A stretch of DNA of 16,886 nucleotides from an uncultured Lachnospiraceae bacterium (GTDB lineage: Bacteria; Bacillota; Clostridia; Lachnospirales; Lachnospiraceae), in contig CAJKWK010000061.1 of NCBI GenBank assembly GCA_905203555.1, forward strand, positions 1 through 16,886, in the 5' to 3' direction. The notes under the pieces are model-generated. The model saw only the letters and a list, made by a program, of their open reading frames with translations, was not told the DNA's origin and did no database searches. How positions within the stretch are numbered: position 1 is the stretch's first letter; each line of letters begins with the position of its first letter. Shown piece after piece: positions 7,264 to 15,140 of this stretch. The position numbers and the translations under genes were made by a program.

Positions 7264-8529
7264 TTAATGCAGATTTAACTTTTCTCGCATAACCGCAATG
7301 TCCTCCGGCTTCAACTCCTGCTCTGTATAGATACGCATATCAACTACCGCATTCGGATATTGGATATAGTACCAGTAGAACCCTTCTCCCCCTGTCAAAT
7401 ATGCTTTTTCAGCCCCCCAAAGTTCCTTACAGTCGTGTGCAGGTTTTGTTTTGTTCCACACACTATCCCACACCTTGTCAATCACCCACAAATGAGGACT
7501 TTTATATACCGTATACTCCAACTCTTCGGAATCAGAATACTCTACATCAGCATGGCAGACCTTCCCTAAGATGCTTTCCGACTCTTCATAAAATACTTCC
7601 GCCTTTCCTTCGACTGCTTTATAATCTTCCTGCATCAATGGAACCTCACTCATTTCTGTTCTTGTTCCGCTTAATCTACCCTGGTCAAAAACTCCACCTA
7701 TTATCAATACCATCACAATAAGGAACAGCCCCACTGAAGAAAGAACCTGAAATGTCTCATTGGCGATTTCCAGTGGACGCCAGAACGAGACGATCAAAGA
7801 AATCACGATCAATCCTATGATCAAGACGAGATTGGCTGCCAAGATTCCCGTTGCCTGTGGTGTGTGCCTTTGCCGCACCATCATAAACAATAATACGAAC
7901 CAAAAAAGGACTCTCCCATAATTTGCAGAATATCTTTCTTTTTTGTAATAAATTTCTTCTCTGTTACAAAGTCTTTGTCTTTGCTTTTTGCCCCAATGCA
8001 TTAGATAAAGTGCATCACCAATTCCCAAAACTGCTAAAATCAGCATGGAAACTAACATGAATAACAACGAGCCAGCAAATGCCCAGTGTTCAAAATCCAT
8101 CGTCCAGAATACAAAAAAATACCAAGCCGACAATAGCAATGCTACTAAGAAACTATTTCTCCACTCGCTCCACTCTGCTTTCAAAATTGTATCAAATCGT
8201 TCTTCTGGTTCTACAATCGGAACTGCGTCCTCCACTTCTTGCTTAAAAATGCAGGTTTTTCCTCTGGAATCAATAAACTTCCACCCCGCCGCCTCACAAT
8301 ACTCCGCATATTCCTTCGTATTTTCCCCCGGTCTCATATCCATATCTGCACCTTTGGGAAAGATTTCCACACGATAGTTTTCCGCCTTTGGCTCTCCTTT
8401 TTCAAACACCATTCCGAACCGCCATTCTTTAAAATGCCAGCCTTGCATAGACTGTCGCTTAAGATACTCAGCAAATCCATCACATTCACGCGGTCGAAAA
8501 AAAGGAAAGGTTCTCCTTGTCTTCTTCAT
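7264..8529 (-). CDS. DUF2812 multi-pass membrane protein (paralogue 1)
   Basis: First gene of the PadR operon, 421 residues. The DUF2812 domain (about 5-115) shares long runs with the next gene, such as GWHFKEWR, VFEKGEP, EYCEAAGWK and DAVPI. Predicted membrane segments lie at about 125-142, 151-176, 204-218, 227-249 and 262-281, followed by an extracytoplasmic domain (about 295-421) with the same W-DKVW and CKELWGAEKA pattern as its paralogue. Ribosome binding site AGAGAGGTGAG precedes ATG 8529. Transcription probably starts near 8594 from the operator-covered promoter. The C-terminal halves of the two paralogues have diverged more than the N-terminal halves, which suggests different ligands or partners outside the membrane (inference). 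Confidence 0.87.
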   Translation of the reverse strand: MKKTRRTFPFFRPRECDGFAEYLKRQSMQGWHFKEWRFGMVFEKGEPKAENYRVEIFPKGADMDMRPGENTKEYAEYCEAAGWKFIDSRGKTCIFKQEVEDAVPIVEPEERFDTILKAEWSEWRNSFLVALLLSAWYFFVFWTMDFEHWAFAGSLLFMLVSMLILAVLGIGDALYLMHWGKKQRQRLCNREEIYYKKERYSANYGRVLFWFVLLFMMVRQRHTPQATGILAANLVLIIGLIVISLIVSFWRPLEIANETFQVLSSVGLFLIVMVLIIGGVFDQGRLSGTRTEMSEVPLMQEDYKAVEGKAEVFYEESESILGKVCHADVEYSDSEELEYTVYKSPHLWVIDKVWDSVWNKTKPAHDCKELWGAEKAYLTGGEGFYWYYIQYPNAVVDMRIYTEQELKPEDIAVMREKLNLH

Positions 8530-8573
8530 ATATGCTCACCTCTCTTTATATCCTATATCCCTCTATTTCCTTT

Positions 8574-8590
8574 ATATCGAGTATCGATAT
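8574..8590. promoter_or_regulatory. Operator 1, probable PadR binding site
   Basis: A perfect palindrome, ATATCGA-GTA-TCGATAT, with 7-bp arms and a 3-bp centre. It lies just downstream of the predicted start site of the DUF2812 operon (about +5 to +21). Its centre (8582) is 33 bp, close to three helical turns, from operator 2, so two bound dimers would lie on the same face of the DNA. Confidence 0.75.
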
Positions 8591-8600
8591 TTCTAACATT

Positions 8601-8629
8601 ATTATATTATCGACACTCGATATTGTCAA
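8601..8629 (-). promoter_or_regulatory. Consensus promoter of the DUF2812-PadR operon with operator 2 in its spacer
   Basis: On the - strand, TTGACA (8629-8624), 17 bp, and TATAAT (8606-8601) match the vegetative consensus exactly. The spacer is occupied by a second palindrome, TATCGA-CAC-TCGATA on + (8608-8622), with the same arms and 3-bp centre as operator 1. A strong core promoter with an operator in the spacer is typical of tight repression: RNA polymerase and repressor compete for the same DNA. Confidence 0.9.
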
Positions 8630-8716
8630 TAGTCTTTCCCTTTTATCCAATCGATATTTATGGGGTCTCTTCTTTAAACAAAAGCAACTCTGTCTTACCA
8701 GACACCTAGAAACGAA

Positions 8717-9349
8717 TCAATGGCACAAGCAAATAAAATAAATACACCAAATGATTATCCCTATCGTCACAGCCAGCAAAACACTCACCAGCACCCGCAC
8801 TCCCGGTTTTGCCATATTAAATTCCATATTAACATTACAGAACTTGCTTTCTACCAAGGTCCTCTTATCTCTTGGATTACTATACCAGCCATTCAGCCAA
8901 TACACATCATCATCCACAGTTTCCGTCACCTGCTGCCCAGTCCTTTTTTCCTGACGGATCCGGATCCGCCTTGTCTGCTCATCATACCAATTATTTTCTA
9001 TTTTGAGCCGATACATATCCCGATAAATCTTTACAAGCAAAAGCCAGCAACCGATGATATATCCGGTTATCCATATCAGCCACATGATAACTGCAATTTC
9101 TGTGGAGAGAACGCTCAAGAGGCAGACTGCAATACTAAGAAACAGATTGCCCCAGTGATACCGATTCCAAAGCCGGCTGCTCTTGGCACAGATTTTCTGT
9201 ACCTTTTCTTGATGCACTGCCCATACAGGAATATGCACCCCCAGGAGCATTCCGTTTTTATACTGGTCATTGATCTGATACGCATACCGGCAAATCAAAA
9301 CAGTTATAACATTACATCCGCCGATTATTACAAACATCATCCAATCCAT
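8717..9349 (-). CDS. DUF5808-like multi-pass membrane protein
   Basis: The 210-residue protein has four predicted membrane segments (about 4-22, 66-82, 84-107, 184-207). Between the third and fourth is a soluble loop (about 110-183) with the pattern DDDVYWLNGWYSNPRDKR followed by a short beta-like stretch ending in NMAKPG. That pattern resembles DUF5808, a domain I associate with small Firmicutes membrane proteins near PadR-type regulators; the match is from memory. The start is ATG 9349, with GAGGGGAT 5 nt upstream; an ATG at 9376 lacks a ribosome binding site. It follows the HAAS/DUF3887-like gene by 30 bp and is the last gene of the second PadR unit. No clear terminator separates it from the next promoter, only a small 5-bp hairpin near 8690-8705. 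Confidence 0.78.
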   Translation of the reverse strand: MDWMMFVIIGGCNVITVLICRYAYQINDQYKNGMLLGVHIPVWAVHQEKVQKICAKSSRLWNRYHWGNLFLSIAVCLLSVLSTEIAVIMWLIWITGYIIGCWLLLVKIYRDMYRLKIENNWYDEQTRRIRIRQEKRTGQQVTETVDDDVYWLNGWYSNPRDKRTLVESKFCNVNMEFNMAKPGVRVLVSVLLAVTIGIIIWCIYFICLCH

Positions 9350-9379
9350 GCAATCCCCTCTTTTCGCTCTACACAACGC

Positions 9380-10024
9380 CTATTTCATCCACAGACCATT
9401 TAATTTCATATTCTTATCAAAGCTAATAGTATAGGTAACGCTTGTATTTTCATAAGAAATATTCATCTGAACAACTGCTGAATGTTGTCCTCTCTGCACA
9501 CTTTCAATCATATAAATATTGCCATAATTGGAAAGTTCTCCCCAATCTTCCGCAAGATTATTTCTTGCATGCTCCATCTCTTCTTCATTGATCATCGGCG
9601 CCAACTTATCCACTGCCATTGCACGAAGTCCGTCATAATCTCCATCATCCAGCATCTGCACAACCTCTTTCGCCTGCGCTTCTACAGCAGCAGTCTGGAA
9701 ACGATCGCTATCTTCAAGCACTTTATTCTTCGGCATCATCCACCATAATCCAAAGGCAATAACTAACATAACTAAAACAATGTCAAGAGCTCTTCTCTTT
9801 CGCAATTCTTTCTTATAAATCTTTACTTCTTCCGGCGAAAAACTCTGATTAAATGCGTTGGCAATTTCCTCTGCCTTTCCCATCCGCTTGATCACATCCT
9901 CTTCCTTTTCTCCAGAGGCGACTGCTGCATCAATATCTGAAACAAGCTGCTGTTTGATTTCTTCTTTTCTCTTTTTCGAACATGTCAACAATTTCATAAT
10001 CTGCTTAATAAACTTTTCTTTCAT
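9380..10024 (-). CDS. HAAS-like membrane protein with DUF3887-like outer domain
   Basis: The 214-residue protein has an N-terminal helical region (about 1-62) of the DUF1700/HAAS type, with an EEIKQQLVSDIDAAVASGE helix followed by EDVIKRMGKAEEIANAF. One membrane segment follows (about 79-97, core DIVLVMLVIAFGLWWMM). A C-terminal extracytoplasmic domain (about 108-214) begins QAKEVVQMLDDGDYDGLR and looks like DUF3887 (NTF2-like fold). HAAS domains are regular companions of PadR regulators and may bind them at the membrane, as proposed for the family (inference). The start is ATG 10024, 4 bp after the padR stop, with GGAGGA formed by the last padR codons, so translation is coupled. A longer frame from 10159 would overlap padR heavily and is rejected. 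Confidence 0.83.
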   Translation of the reverse strand: MKEKFIKQIMKLLTCSKKRKEEIKQQLVSDIDAAVASGEKEEDVIKRMGKAEEIANAFNQSFSPEEVKIYKKELRKRRALDIVLVMLVIAFGLWWMMPKNKVLEDSDRFQTAAVEAQAKEVVQMLDDGDYDGLRAMAVDKLAPMINEEEMEHARNNLAEDWGELSNYGNIYMIESVQRGQHSAVVQMNISYENTSVTYTISFDKNMKLNGLWMK

Positions 10025-10028
10025 TTTC

Positions 10029-10370
10029 TTATTCCTCCATAATCTTTTCCACACTGCCGGAAATTTCTTTCCACAGTTCTTTGATTTCCAAAAGTGTTTC
10101 TTTACCGTCATCCGTAATCCTATAATATTTTCTCGCCACTCGTTTTCCCTCGGCCTCACTCCACTGACTTTTCACCAATCCATCATCTTCCAGTCGATAA
10201 AGTATGGGATAGAGCGTGCCCTCCTTTAATAAAAAACGTTCTTCACTTCGCACGCTCAGTTCACTAATAATCTGATATCCATACATTTTCCTTTCAGCCA
10301 ACAACTGCAAGACCAGCATATCCAGAACGCCCTTTTTCATCTGGGTCTCATATTTATCATTCAGTTTCAT
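10029..10370 (-). CDS. PadR-family transcriptional regulator
   Basis: The 113-residue protein is a second, different PadR. The winged helix runs from KKGVLDMLVLQLLAERKMYG (first helix) through KEGTLYPILYRLEDDGLVKS (recognition helix region) to a wing with RKYYRITDDGK, and a C-terminal dimer helix follows. I place the start at ATG 10370, after GTGGGGTG, which gives the usual family length. A possible start at ATG 10391 would add seven residues. Frames reaching further up (to 10517) pass the promoter and the xdh terminator and are not credible. It is the first gene of a unit with the HAAS/DUF3887-like and DUF5808-like membrane proteins, which it probably represses. It is only distantly similar to the PadR at 5540-5860, so the two should have different operators. 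Confidence 0.9.
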   Translation of the reverse strand: MKLNDKYETQMKKGVLDMLVLQLLAERKMYGYQIISELSVRSEERFLLKEGTLYPILYRLEDDGLVKSQWSEAEGKRVARKYYRITDDGKETLLEIKELWKEISGSVEKIMEE

Positions 10371-10440
10371 CACCCCACATTCAATGACCATTCCCAAATT
10401 ATTCACTTGCCATTCGTATATACTTTGTATTACTAAGCAC

Positions 10441-10469
10441 ATAATAGCACCTGTGTTTTCTCTCGTCAA
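10441..10469 (-). promoter_or_regulatory. Promoter of the second PadR operon
   Basis: On the - strand, TTGACG (10469-10464), a 17-bp spacer and TATTAT (10446-10441) each match consensus at 5 of 6 bases. Just downstream lies an imperfect dyad, ATAC-AAA-GTAT (about 10421-10431), a possible autoregulatory PadR site. Confidence 0.75.
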
Positions 10470-10490
10470 TAAATAAAAACTAGCACACTT

Positions 10491-10521
10491 AGAAAAGGCA
10501 GCGTCCATCCCAGACACTGCC
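10491..10521 (-). terminator. Terminator of the xdh operon
   Basis: On the - strand, a 9-bp stem (GGCAGTGTC with GACGCTGCC, one T-G pair) and a 7-nt loop span 10521-10497, followed by TTTTCT. It lies about 40 bp after the xdhC stop and just before the next promoter. Confidence 0.8.
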
Positions 10522-10561
10522 TCTTCTTATGACCCACGCAAATAATACGATAATTGCTTTA

Positions 10562-11068
10562 TTATACCAAATCTGCCTCTGCATCCTTGCCAAGTCTTCT
10601 CAACATTGTTTTTTTGACTGCCTTAAAAATATTCTCATATCCGGTACATCTACACAGATGTCCTGACAATAATTTTCTGATTTCCTCATCAGAATATTCT
10701 CTCTTTGATTCCAGAATCTCTACTGCGCTCATAATAAATCCCGGAGTACAGAATCCGCACTGCACAGCAGCCTCATCGATAAATGCCTGCTGGATATCGG
10801 AAATTTCTCCATTTGGTCCCGCAAGACCTTCCAACGTCAAGATTTCTTTTCCTTCTGCCCAAATAGCTAGATAAATACAGGAATTGTAGCATTCTCCGTC
10901 TATAATTACATTGCATGCTCCACATTCTCCGACTTCACAACCCTTTTTCACACTGGTCAAACGGTAATCGTCTCGGAGCATATCTGTCAATGATGCCCGT
11001 ACATCCACCATTTTTTCTACCTTTTTTCCATTGATGGTACAACTTACTAATTTGTACTGATTACTCAT
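10562..11068 (-). CDS. xdhC: Molybdenum hydroxylase, [2Fe-2S] subunit (XdhC-like)
   Basis: This 168-residue electron-transfer subunit binds two [2Fe-2S] clusters. The plant-ferredoxin-type N-terminal domain supplies Cys44, Cys49, Cys52 and Cys64 (CEVGECGAC then YNSC). The C-terminal four-helix domain supplies Cys104, Cys107, Cys139 and Cys141 (CGFCTPG and CRCTGY). All eight ligands are present. Electrons from the molybdenum site in XdhA pass through these clusters to FAD in XdhB. The start is ATG 11068, which overlaps the end of xdhB by 8 bp and has AGGAGGTG upstream, so the two are translationally coupled. The length matches stand-alone small subunits of E. coli XdhABC or CO dehydrogenase type, not the fused enzymes of animals. 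Here XdhC means the iron-sulfur subunit, not the unrelated maturation factor of the same name. Confidence 0.95.
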   Translation of the reverse strand: MSNQYKLVSCTINGKKVEKMVDVRASLTDMLRDDYRLTSVKKGCEVGECGACNVIIDGECYNSCIYLAIWAEGKEILTLEGLAGPNGEISDIQQAFIDEAAVQCGFCTPGFIMSAVEILESKREYSDEEIRKLLSGHLCRCTGYENIFKAVKKTMLRRLGKDAEADLV

Positions 11069-11948
11069 CGATTTCACCTCCTGCCAGACGAATGGACTCA
11101 AGCAGAGCCCGTTCCGCTAACACAATTGCAATGTGCTGACGAAATGCCTTCGATGCTCTCCAGCTGTCACGCGGATTGATATCCTCTAATACAGTCTTTG
11201 CAAATTCTTTCACCGTCTCTTTGCTCACCGGTTTTCCCTTTGCCTTTGCCTCAGCGGATGGTGCACGCATCGGAACCGGACCGGCAACTCCATACGCGAT
11301 TCGAACGTCTTCGATGGTCTTTTTATCTTCTGATAATTTTACATTAACAGAACATCCTGTTGTTGCAATATCCATCGCATTTCTCATTGCATACTTGATA
11401 TAATGTCCATAATAACCTTCATAAGATTCTTTTGGAATAATAATTGCAGTCTGAATTTCTGCCGGTTTCAAATCAACAACTCCGGCTTTTATGTAGAAAT
11501 CATGAATCGGAATTCTGCGAACACCTTCCGGTCCTGTAATTTCTATCACTGCATCCCATGCATGCAATGTAGATGCGGAATCTGCCGATGTAACACCGTT
11601 ACATGTATTTCCGCCAATAGTTCCGATATTACGGATTTGTGGTCCTCCAACCATATCCACTGCCTCTCCCAACACATTGATGTGTTTCTGGATAATCGGA
11701 TCCTTTGTAATATGTGAAAAGCTGGTAAGAGATCCGATGCGGATCGCTCCGTCCTCTTCATAGCTGATTCCTCTCATTTCATCGATCATATAAATGCTGA
11801 CCAGCTCTTTTCCTGCTCGTTTTCCTTCTCTGATCTGTACAAGCACATCACTTCCACCTGCAATAATCTGTGCTTCCGGATGTTCCTTAAGAAGTGAAAT
11901 GGCGTGCTGTACGCTTTCTGCTTCATAAAGTGCTTTTATATCATACAT
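11061..11948 (-). CDS. xdhB: Molybdenum hydroxylase, FAD-binding subunit (XdhB-like)
   Basis: The 295-residue flavoprotein subunit belongs to the CoxM/XdhB family. FAD-binding loops are visible: IIAGGSDVLVQ (about 28-38) and the GTIGGNTCNG turn (about 109-118) with GPQIRN just before it. The C-terminal CO-dehydrogenase flavoprotein domain includes SWRASKAFRQH. As I remember E. coli XdhB (292 residues), the two align end to end, including the PRDSWRASK stretch. It hands electrons from the iron-sulfur subunit to NAD+ or another acceptor. It starts 20 bp after the xdhA stop, with AAAGGAGGG as ribosome binding site, and its stop TAA lies inside the start of xdhC. Confidence 0.95.
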   Translation of the reverse strand: MYDIKALYEAESVQHAISLLKEHPEAQIIAGGSDVLVQIREGKRAGKELVSIYMIDEMRGISYEEDGAIRIGSLTSFSHITKDPIIQKHINVLGEAVDMVGGPQIRNIGTIGGNTCNGVTSADSASTLHAWDAVIEITGPEGVRRIPIHDFYIKAGVVDLKPAEIQTAIIIPKESYEGYYGHYIKYAMRNAMDIATTGCSVNVKLSEDKKTIEDVRIAYGVAGPVPMRAPSAEAKAKGKPVSKETVKEFAKTVLEDINPRDSWRASKAFRQHIAIVLAERALLESIRLAGGEIDE

Positions 11949-11968
11949 AATCGTAACCCTCCTTTGCT

Positions 11969-14266
11969 CTACTTCTCTTCTTCAAACATGCCTTCTTCCA
12001 CAAATCTGCGGAACAGATTGTGCGGGTTGACAGGAGCTTCATTGACGCCAACTCCCGTAGCCTGATATACTGCATTTCGAATAGCCGGAGCCACGGAACA
12101 TGCCGGCGGTTCTCCCAATGCCTTTGTACCATATGCGCTTGTTGGTTCCTCATTTTCTACAAACACAGCATTCAGCCTTGGATGATCCATCATCGTAGAT
12201 AACTTATAATCCAGCAAGTTATTATTTAATGTCCGACCTGTCTTTTCATCAAATATCATCTTCTCTGACAAACCATATCCGATTCCCATACTCATTCCGC
12301 CATGTACCTGCGCAGCTGCCAATGCCGGATTAATTAATTTTCCTGCATCATGTGCATTGACGATATTCAGAAGTTTCACCTGACACATCGGTATATCTAC
12401 CTCTACCTCAGCAATTGTGCATCCGAAAGAATATGCATTGGATTTGATCTGGGCAGTACTCTCTGCAGTCAGATGTTTACTGTTGGTCAAACTGTACAGC
12501 GCTTCTGTTGCCAATTCCTGCAAAGACATCAACACTCTGCCGTCTGTCACGCGAACGATCTCGCCATTGACGATATCCAGATTGTACGCCGGCATTCTTG
12601 TCAGATCATGTGCATATTCCAAGACCCGCTCTTTCAAAAGCATTCCTGTCTGGCGAATAGAAAATCCGGCTGTATACGTCTGTCTTGATGCATAAGCACC
12701 TGTACCAAATGGAGTAACATCTGTATCCTGACAAGACATCATATGTACATTTTCCAAAGGAACTCCTACGACATCCGCTGTCATCTGTGCAAACGCGGTA
12801 TCTGCTCCCTGTCCGATCTCTGTCTCTCCTAACTGCACCTGAAGGGAACCATCCTGATTCAAAACCATTCGGCAGGAAGAAGTCTCCAACGAAATCGGCC
12901 ATACTGCAGTATTGTACCAGAACATTGCAACTCCGATTCCTCTCCGGATGTCTCCGGTCTGATTCTGATATTCTTTGTATTTTCTATCATAATCAATTTC
13001 TGCCATTGCCTTATCCAGACATTGATTAAATGTATCCGAATATAATTCATTTTTTGAAAACGGATCCACATATCCTTTTGGCATCAGATTCTGTCGTCTG
13101 AACACGATTGGATCCATACCCATCTTTGCTGCGATATCTTCTGTATGACACTCTACCGCCCACATCGCCTGCGGTATTCCATATCCTCTCATTGCGCCTG
13201 CAACCGGTTTATTTGTAAAGACTGTATACGCATCCACTTCTACATTGTCACAAGGATATAACTGCGGAAAAGCTCCTACTCCTTTGGCAACAATACTGTG
13301 TCCATGAGATGCATATGCACCCTGGTCTGAAAATGCTTCCAGCTTACGTGCTGCAAATGTTCCATCCGGGCGAACCCATGAAATAATATGATTTCGAATG
13401 GAATGACGTGTACGATTACATACAAAGGTCTCTTCTCTCGGAACATCCAATTTGACCAGATGTCCGCCTACCTTTGTACAAAGCCATGCACACAATGGTT
13501 CATACAGAACGTCTTGTTTATTTCCAAATCCGCCGCCGATATATGGCTTAATCACGCGGATTTTTCCCCACTCAACACCAAGAGCCTGACCAACTACTCT
13601 GCGCACAATATGAGGAATCTGCGTAGAAGAAACAACCGTAATTCTGTCCCCTTCCATTTCTGCCGTACAGATAAAGTTCTCAATATGACAATGCTGTACT
13701 GCCGGTGTATCATACCAGCCCTCAACCTTTACCAGCCCCGGTTCCTTGATTGCCTCTGCATAGTTCCCTTTGTTAATTGTTGTATGTTTTAAAATATTGT
13801 TCGGAAATTTTTCATGCAGCTGCGGAGCGCCCTCTTTCATTGCTTCCTGCACATCCAATACAAATGGATATTCTTCATACTCTACCTTCATTGCCCGAAG
13901 AGCCTGTGCAGCAGAAACCTCGTCTTCTGCCACAACAGCAGCAATATCATCCCCATAAAAACGTACTTCATCCGTCAACAATAATCTGTCTGCCACATCC
14001 TGGTGATCAGGATCTGTAGACCATGGATGACCTGCTGTCGGAAAATAATGTTTCTCCCCCAGATCAAAACAGGTCAGTACTTTTACAACTCCCGGAATCT
14101 TCTCTGCCTCTGAGGTATCAATGGATACCACTTTTCCATGTGCAATAGTAGAATGCAAAATTCTCGCAACATATGCGCCCTTATCACACAAATCATCTGT
14201 GTACTTTGTACGTCCGATTACCTTATCATGGGCATCGACACGCGTTACTTTTTTTCCAACATACAT
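11969..14266 (-). CDS. xdhA: Molybdenum hydroxylase, molybdopterin-binding subunit (XdhA-like)
   Basis: This 765-residue catalytic subunit has the aldehyde oxidase/xanthine dehydrogenase fold: an N-terminal hammerhead domain (about 15-135) and a long molybdopterin-binding part (about 150-750). Visible motifs are VIKPYIGGGFGNKQD (cofactor loop), AMRGYGIPQ with Arg360 at the substrate-orienting position, TEIGQGADT (482-490), and KALGEPP near the end, where Glu719 is the general base that activates the Mo-bound water. Gln251 follows GGGFGNK where animal xanthine oxidases have the purine-binding Glu; I remember the same change in E. coli XdhA, which the protein resembles along its whole length. 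Purine hydroxylation (hypoxanthine or xanthine) is the likely reaction, but related heterocycles are possible. ATG 14266 has AAAGGAGGATG upstream. No cofactor-insertion gene lies in the window. Confidence 0.94.
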   Translation of the reverse strand: MYVGKKVTRVDAHDKVIGRTKYTDDLCDKGAYVARILHSTIAHGKVVSIDTSEAEKIPGVVKVLTCFDLGEKHYFPTAGHPWSTDPDHQDVADRLLLTDEVRFYGDDIAAVVAEDEVSAAQALRAMKVEYEEYPFVLDVQEAMKEGAPQLHEKFPNNILKHTTINKGNYAEAIKEPGLVKVEGWYDTPAVQHCHIENFICTAEMEGDRITVVSSTQIPHIVRRVVGQALGVEWGKIRVIKPYIGGGFGNKQDVLYEPLCAWLCTKVGGHLVKLDVPREETFVCNRTRHSIRNHIISWVRPDGTFAARKLEAFSDQGAYASHGHSIVAKGVGAFPQLYPCDNVEVDAYTVFTNKPVAGAMRGYGIPQAMWAVECHTEDIAAKMGMDPIVFRRQNLMPKGYVDPFSKNELYSDTFNQCLDKAMAEIDYDRKYKEYQNQTGDIRRGIGVAMFWYNTAVWPISLETSSCRMVLNQDGSLQVQLGETEIGQGADTAFAQMTADVVGVPLENVHMMSCQDTDVTPFGTGAYASRQTYTAGFSIRQTGMLLKERVLEYAHDLTRMPAYNLDIVNGEIVRVTDGRVLMSLQELATEALYSLTNSKHLTAESTAQIKSNAYSFGCTIAEVEVDIPMCQVKLLNIVNAHDAGKLINPALAAAQVHGGMSMGIGYGLSEKMIFDEKTGRTLNNNLLDYKLSTMMDHPRLNAVFVENEEPTSAYGTKALGEPPACSVAPAIRNAVYQATGVGVNEAPVNPHNLFRRFVEEGMFEEEK

Positions 14267-14341
14267 AATCTCATCCTCCTTTTACTTCTAATTTTTACCT
14301 CTGATTTTTATATCTAATCTTTTCCAAATATGTTGATCAGC

Positions 14342-15094
14342 CTATATTTCTCCATATATATGTTGATCCATATATTCTTTCATCTCATGATACGAATCTT
14401 CAGTAATAGAAATCTTACCTTTATTCATATGAATAAATCCCATTTCTTCCAATATTTTTATATTACGATTCAATGTTTTTATAGAAAAACCAATCTCCTC
14501 TGCCAGCTGATTTCTTGTTTGACTTAAGTTTAATTCAACAGATTTATCATTTGGCTGTCTCTGCTCATATTTTCGAACCAGATATAAGACGAGTCTTTCT
14601 TTTGCCTCCAAAAACAAATATCGTCTTGCGTCGGTCGTCTGTGTGATCAGCCTTCGCATATTTACCTTAGCTCTGGAATACAAAGCCTCTACATCGTTTC
14701 GAATCCATTCCATATAAAACGGTGCCGGAATCACAAGTACTTTACACTTTGTTACAGTTACTACACTAATACGATAATTGGTCAAATCTGCAAAGCACTC
14801 GATTTCTCCAAAAAAATCTCCGGGACCAAAATCCTTAAACGAATAAGCTCTTTCATTGATCGGCCAATCAATTCCTGTAACCTTGCCGGATAAAATAATA
14901 TAAATATTGCTGCATTTATCCCCGGCTTTGATTAAAGTAGTATCTTCATCAACCTCTATTAACGTCATATAATAGAGAACTTCTTCCGTACAATTTTGAA
15001 ACAGGAGATTCATATACTCCCTTTTTTTCGGCGGCAATTCATTAAAAACTTCCATTGGTGTAATTACCCCTTTTAATTCTTCATAATTCAGCAC
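14342..15094 (-). CDS. Crp/Fnr-family transcriptional regulator
   Basis: The 250-residue regulator has a cyclic-nucleotide-type beta-roll (about 35-135, with IYIILSGKVTGI and GDFFGEIECF), a long dimer helix (about 128-160) and a C-terminal Crp-type helix-turn-helix (about 188-222, LSQTRNQLAEEIGFSIKTLN). The roll lacks the full cAMP-contact signature after GEIECF, and there is no N-terminal cysteine cluster as in FNR, so the effector is probably neither cAMP nor an iron-sulfur cluster. It starts with GTG 15094 after AGAGGAGATAA. It lies 75 bp upstream of xdhA, in the same direction and without a terminator or good promoter between them, so it probably heads the xdh operon and controls it in response to a purine or redox signal (inference). 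A palindrome at its own start site suggests autoregulation. Confidence 0.92.
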   Translation of the reverse strand: MLNYEELKGVITPMEVFNELPPKKREYMNLLFQNCTEEVLYYMTLIEVDEDTTLIKAGDKCSNIYIILSGKVTGIDWPINERAYSFKDFGPGDFFGEIECFADLTNYRISVVTVTKCKVLVIPAPFYMEWIRNDVEALYSRAKVNMRRLITQTTDARRYLFLEAKERLVLYLVRKYEQRQPNDKSVELNLSQTRNQLAEEIGFSIKTLNRNIKILEEMGFIHMNKGKISITEDSYHEMKEYMDQHIYGEI

Positions 15095-15140
15095 AATTAT
15101 CTCCTCTTTTCTTTATTATCTTCCAAAAAAACCGCAATTG

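Noticed and set aside
8720..9403. Long open frame (227 codons) on + opposite the DUF5808-like gene
   Set aside because: It is the mirror of a well-supported - strand gene; its product is low-complexity and rich in Pro, His and Ile without a domain, and it has no promoter or ribosome binding site.
10025..10159. Longer start for the HAAS/DUF3887-like gene
   Set aside because: It would overlap padR by more than 100 bp in another frame; ATG 10024 has a perfect site formed by the end of padR.
10371..10517. N-terminal extension of the second PadR
   Set aside because: It would begin inside the xdh terminator, upstream of the padR promoter, and the added residues match no PadR.
14328..14368. Direct repeat ATATGTTGATC (two copies 30 bp apart) as a Crp site for xdhA
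   Set aside because: One copy lies inside the regulator coding region, and neither forms the symmetric site expected for a Crp/Fnr dimer; no good promoter is placed next to it.
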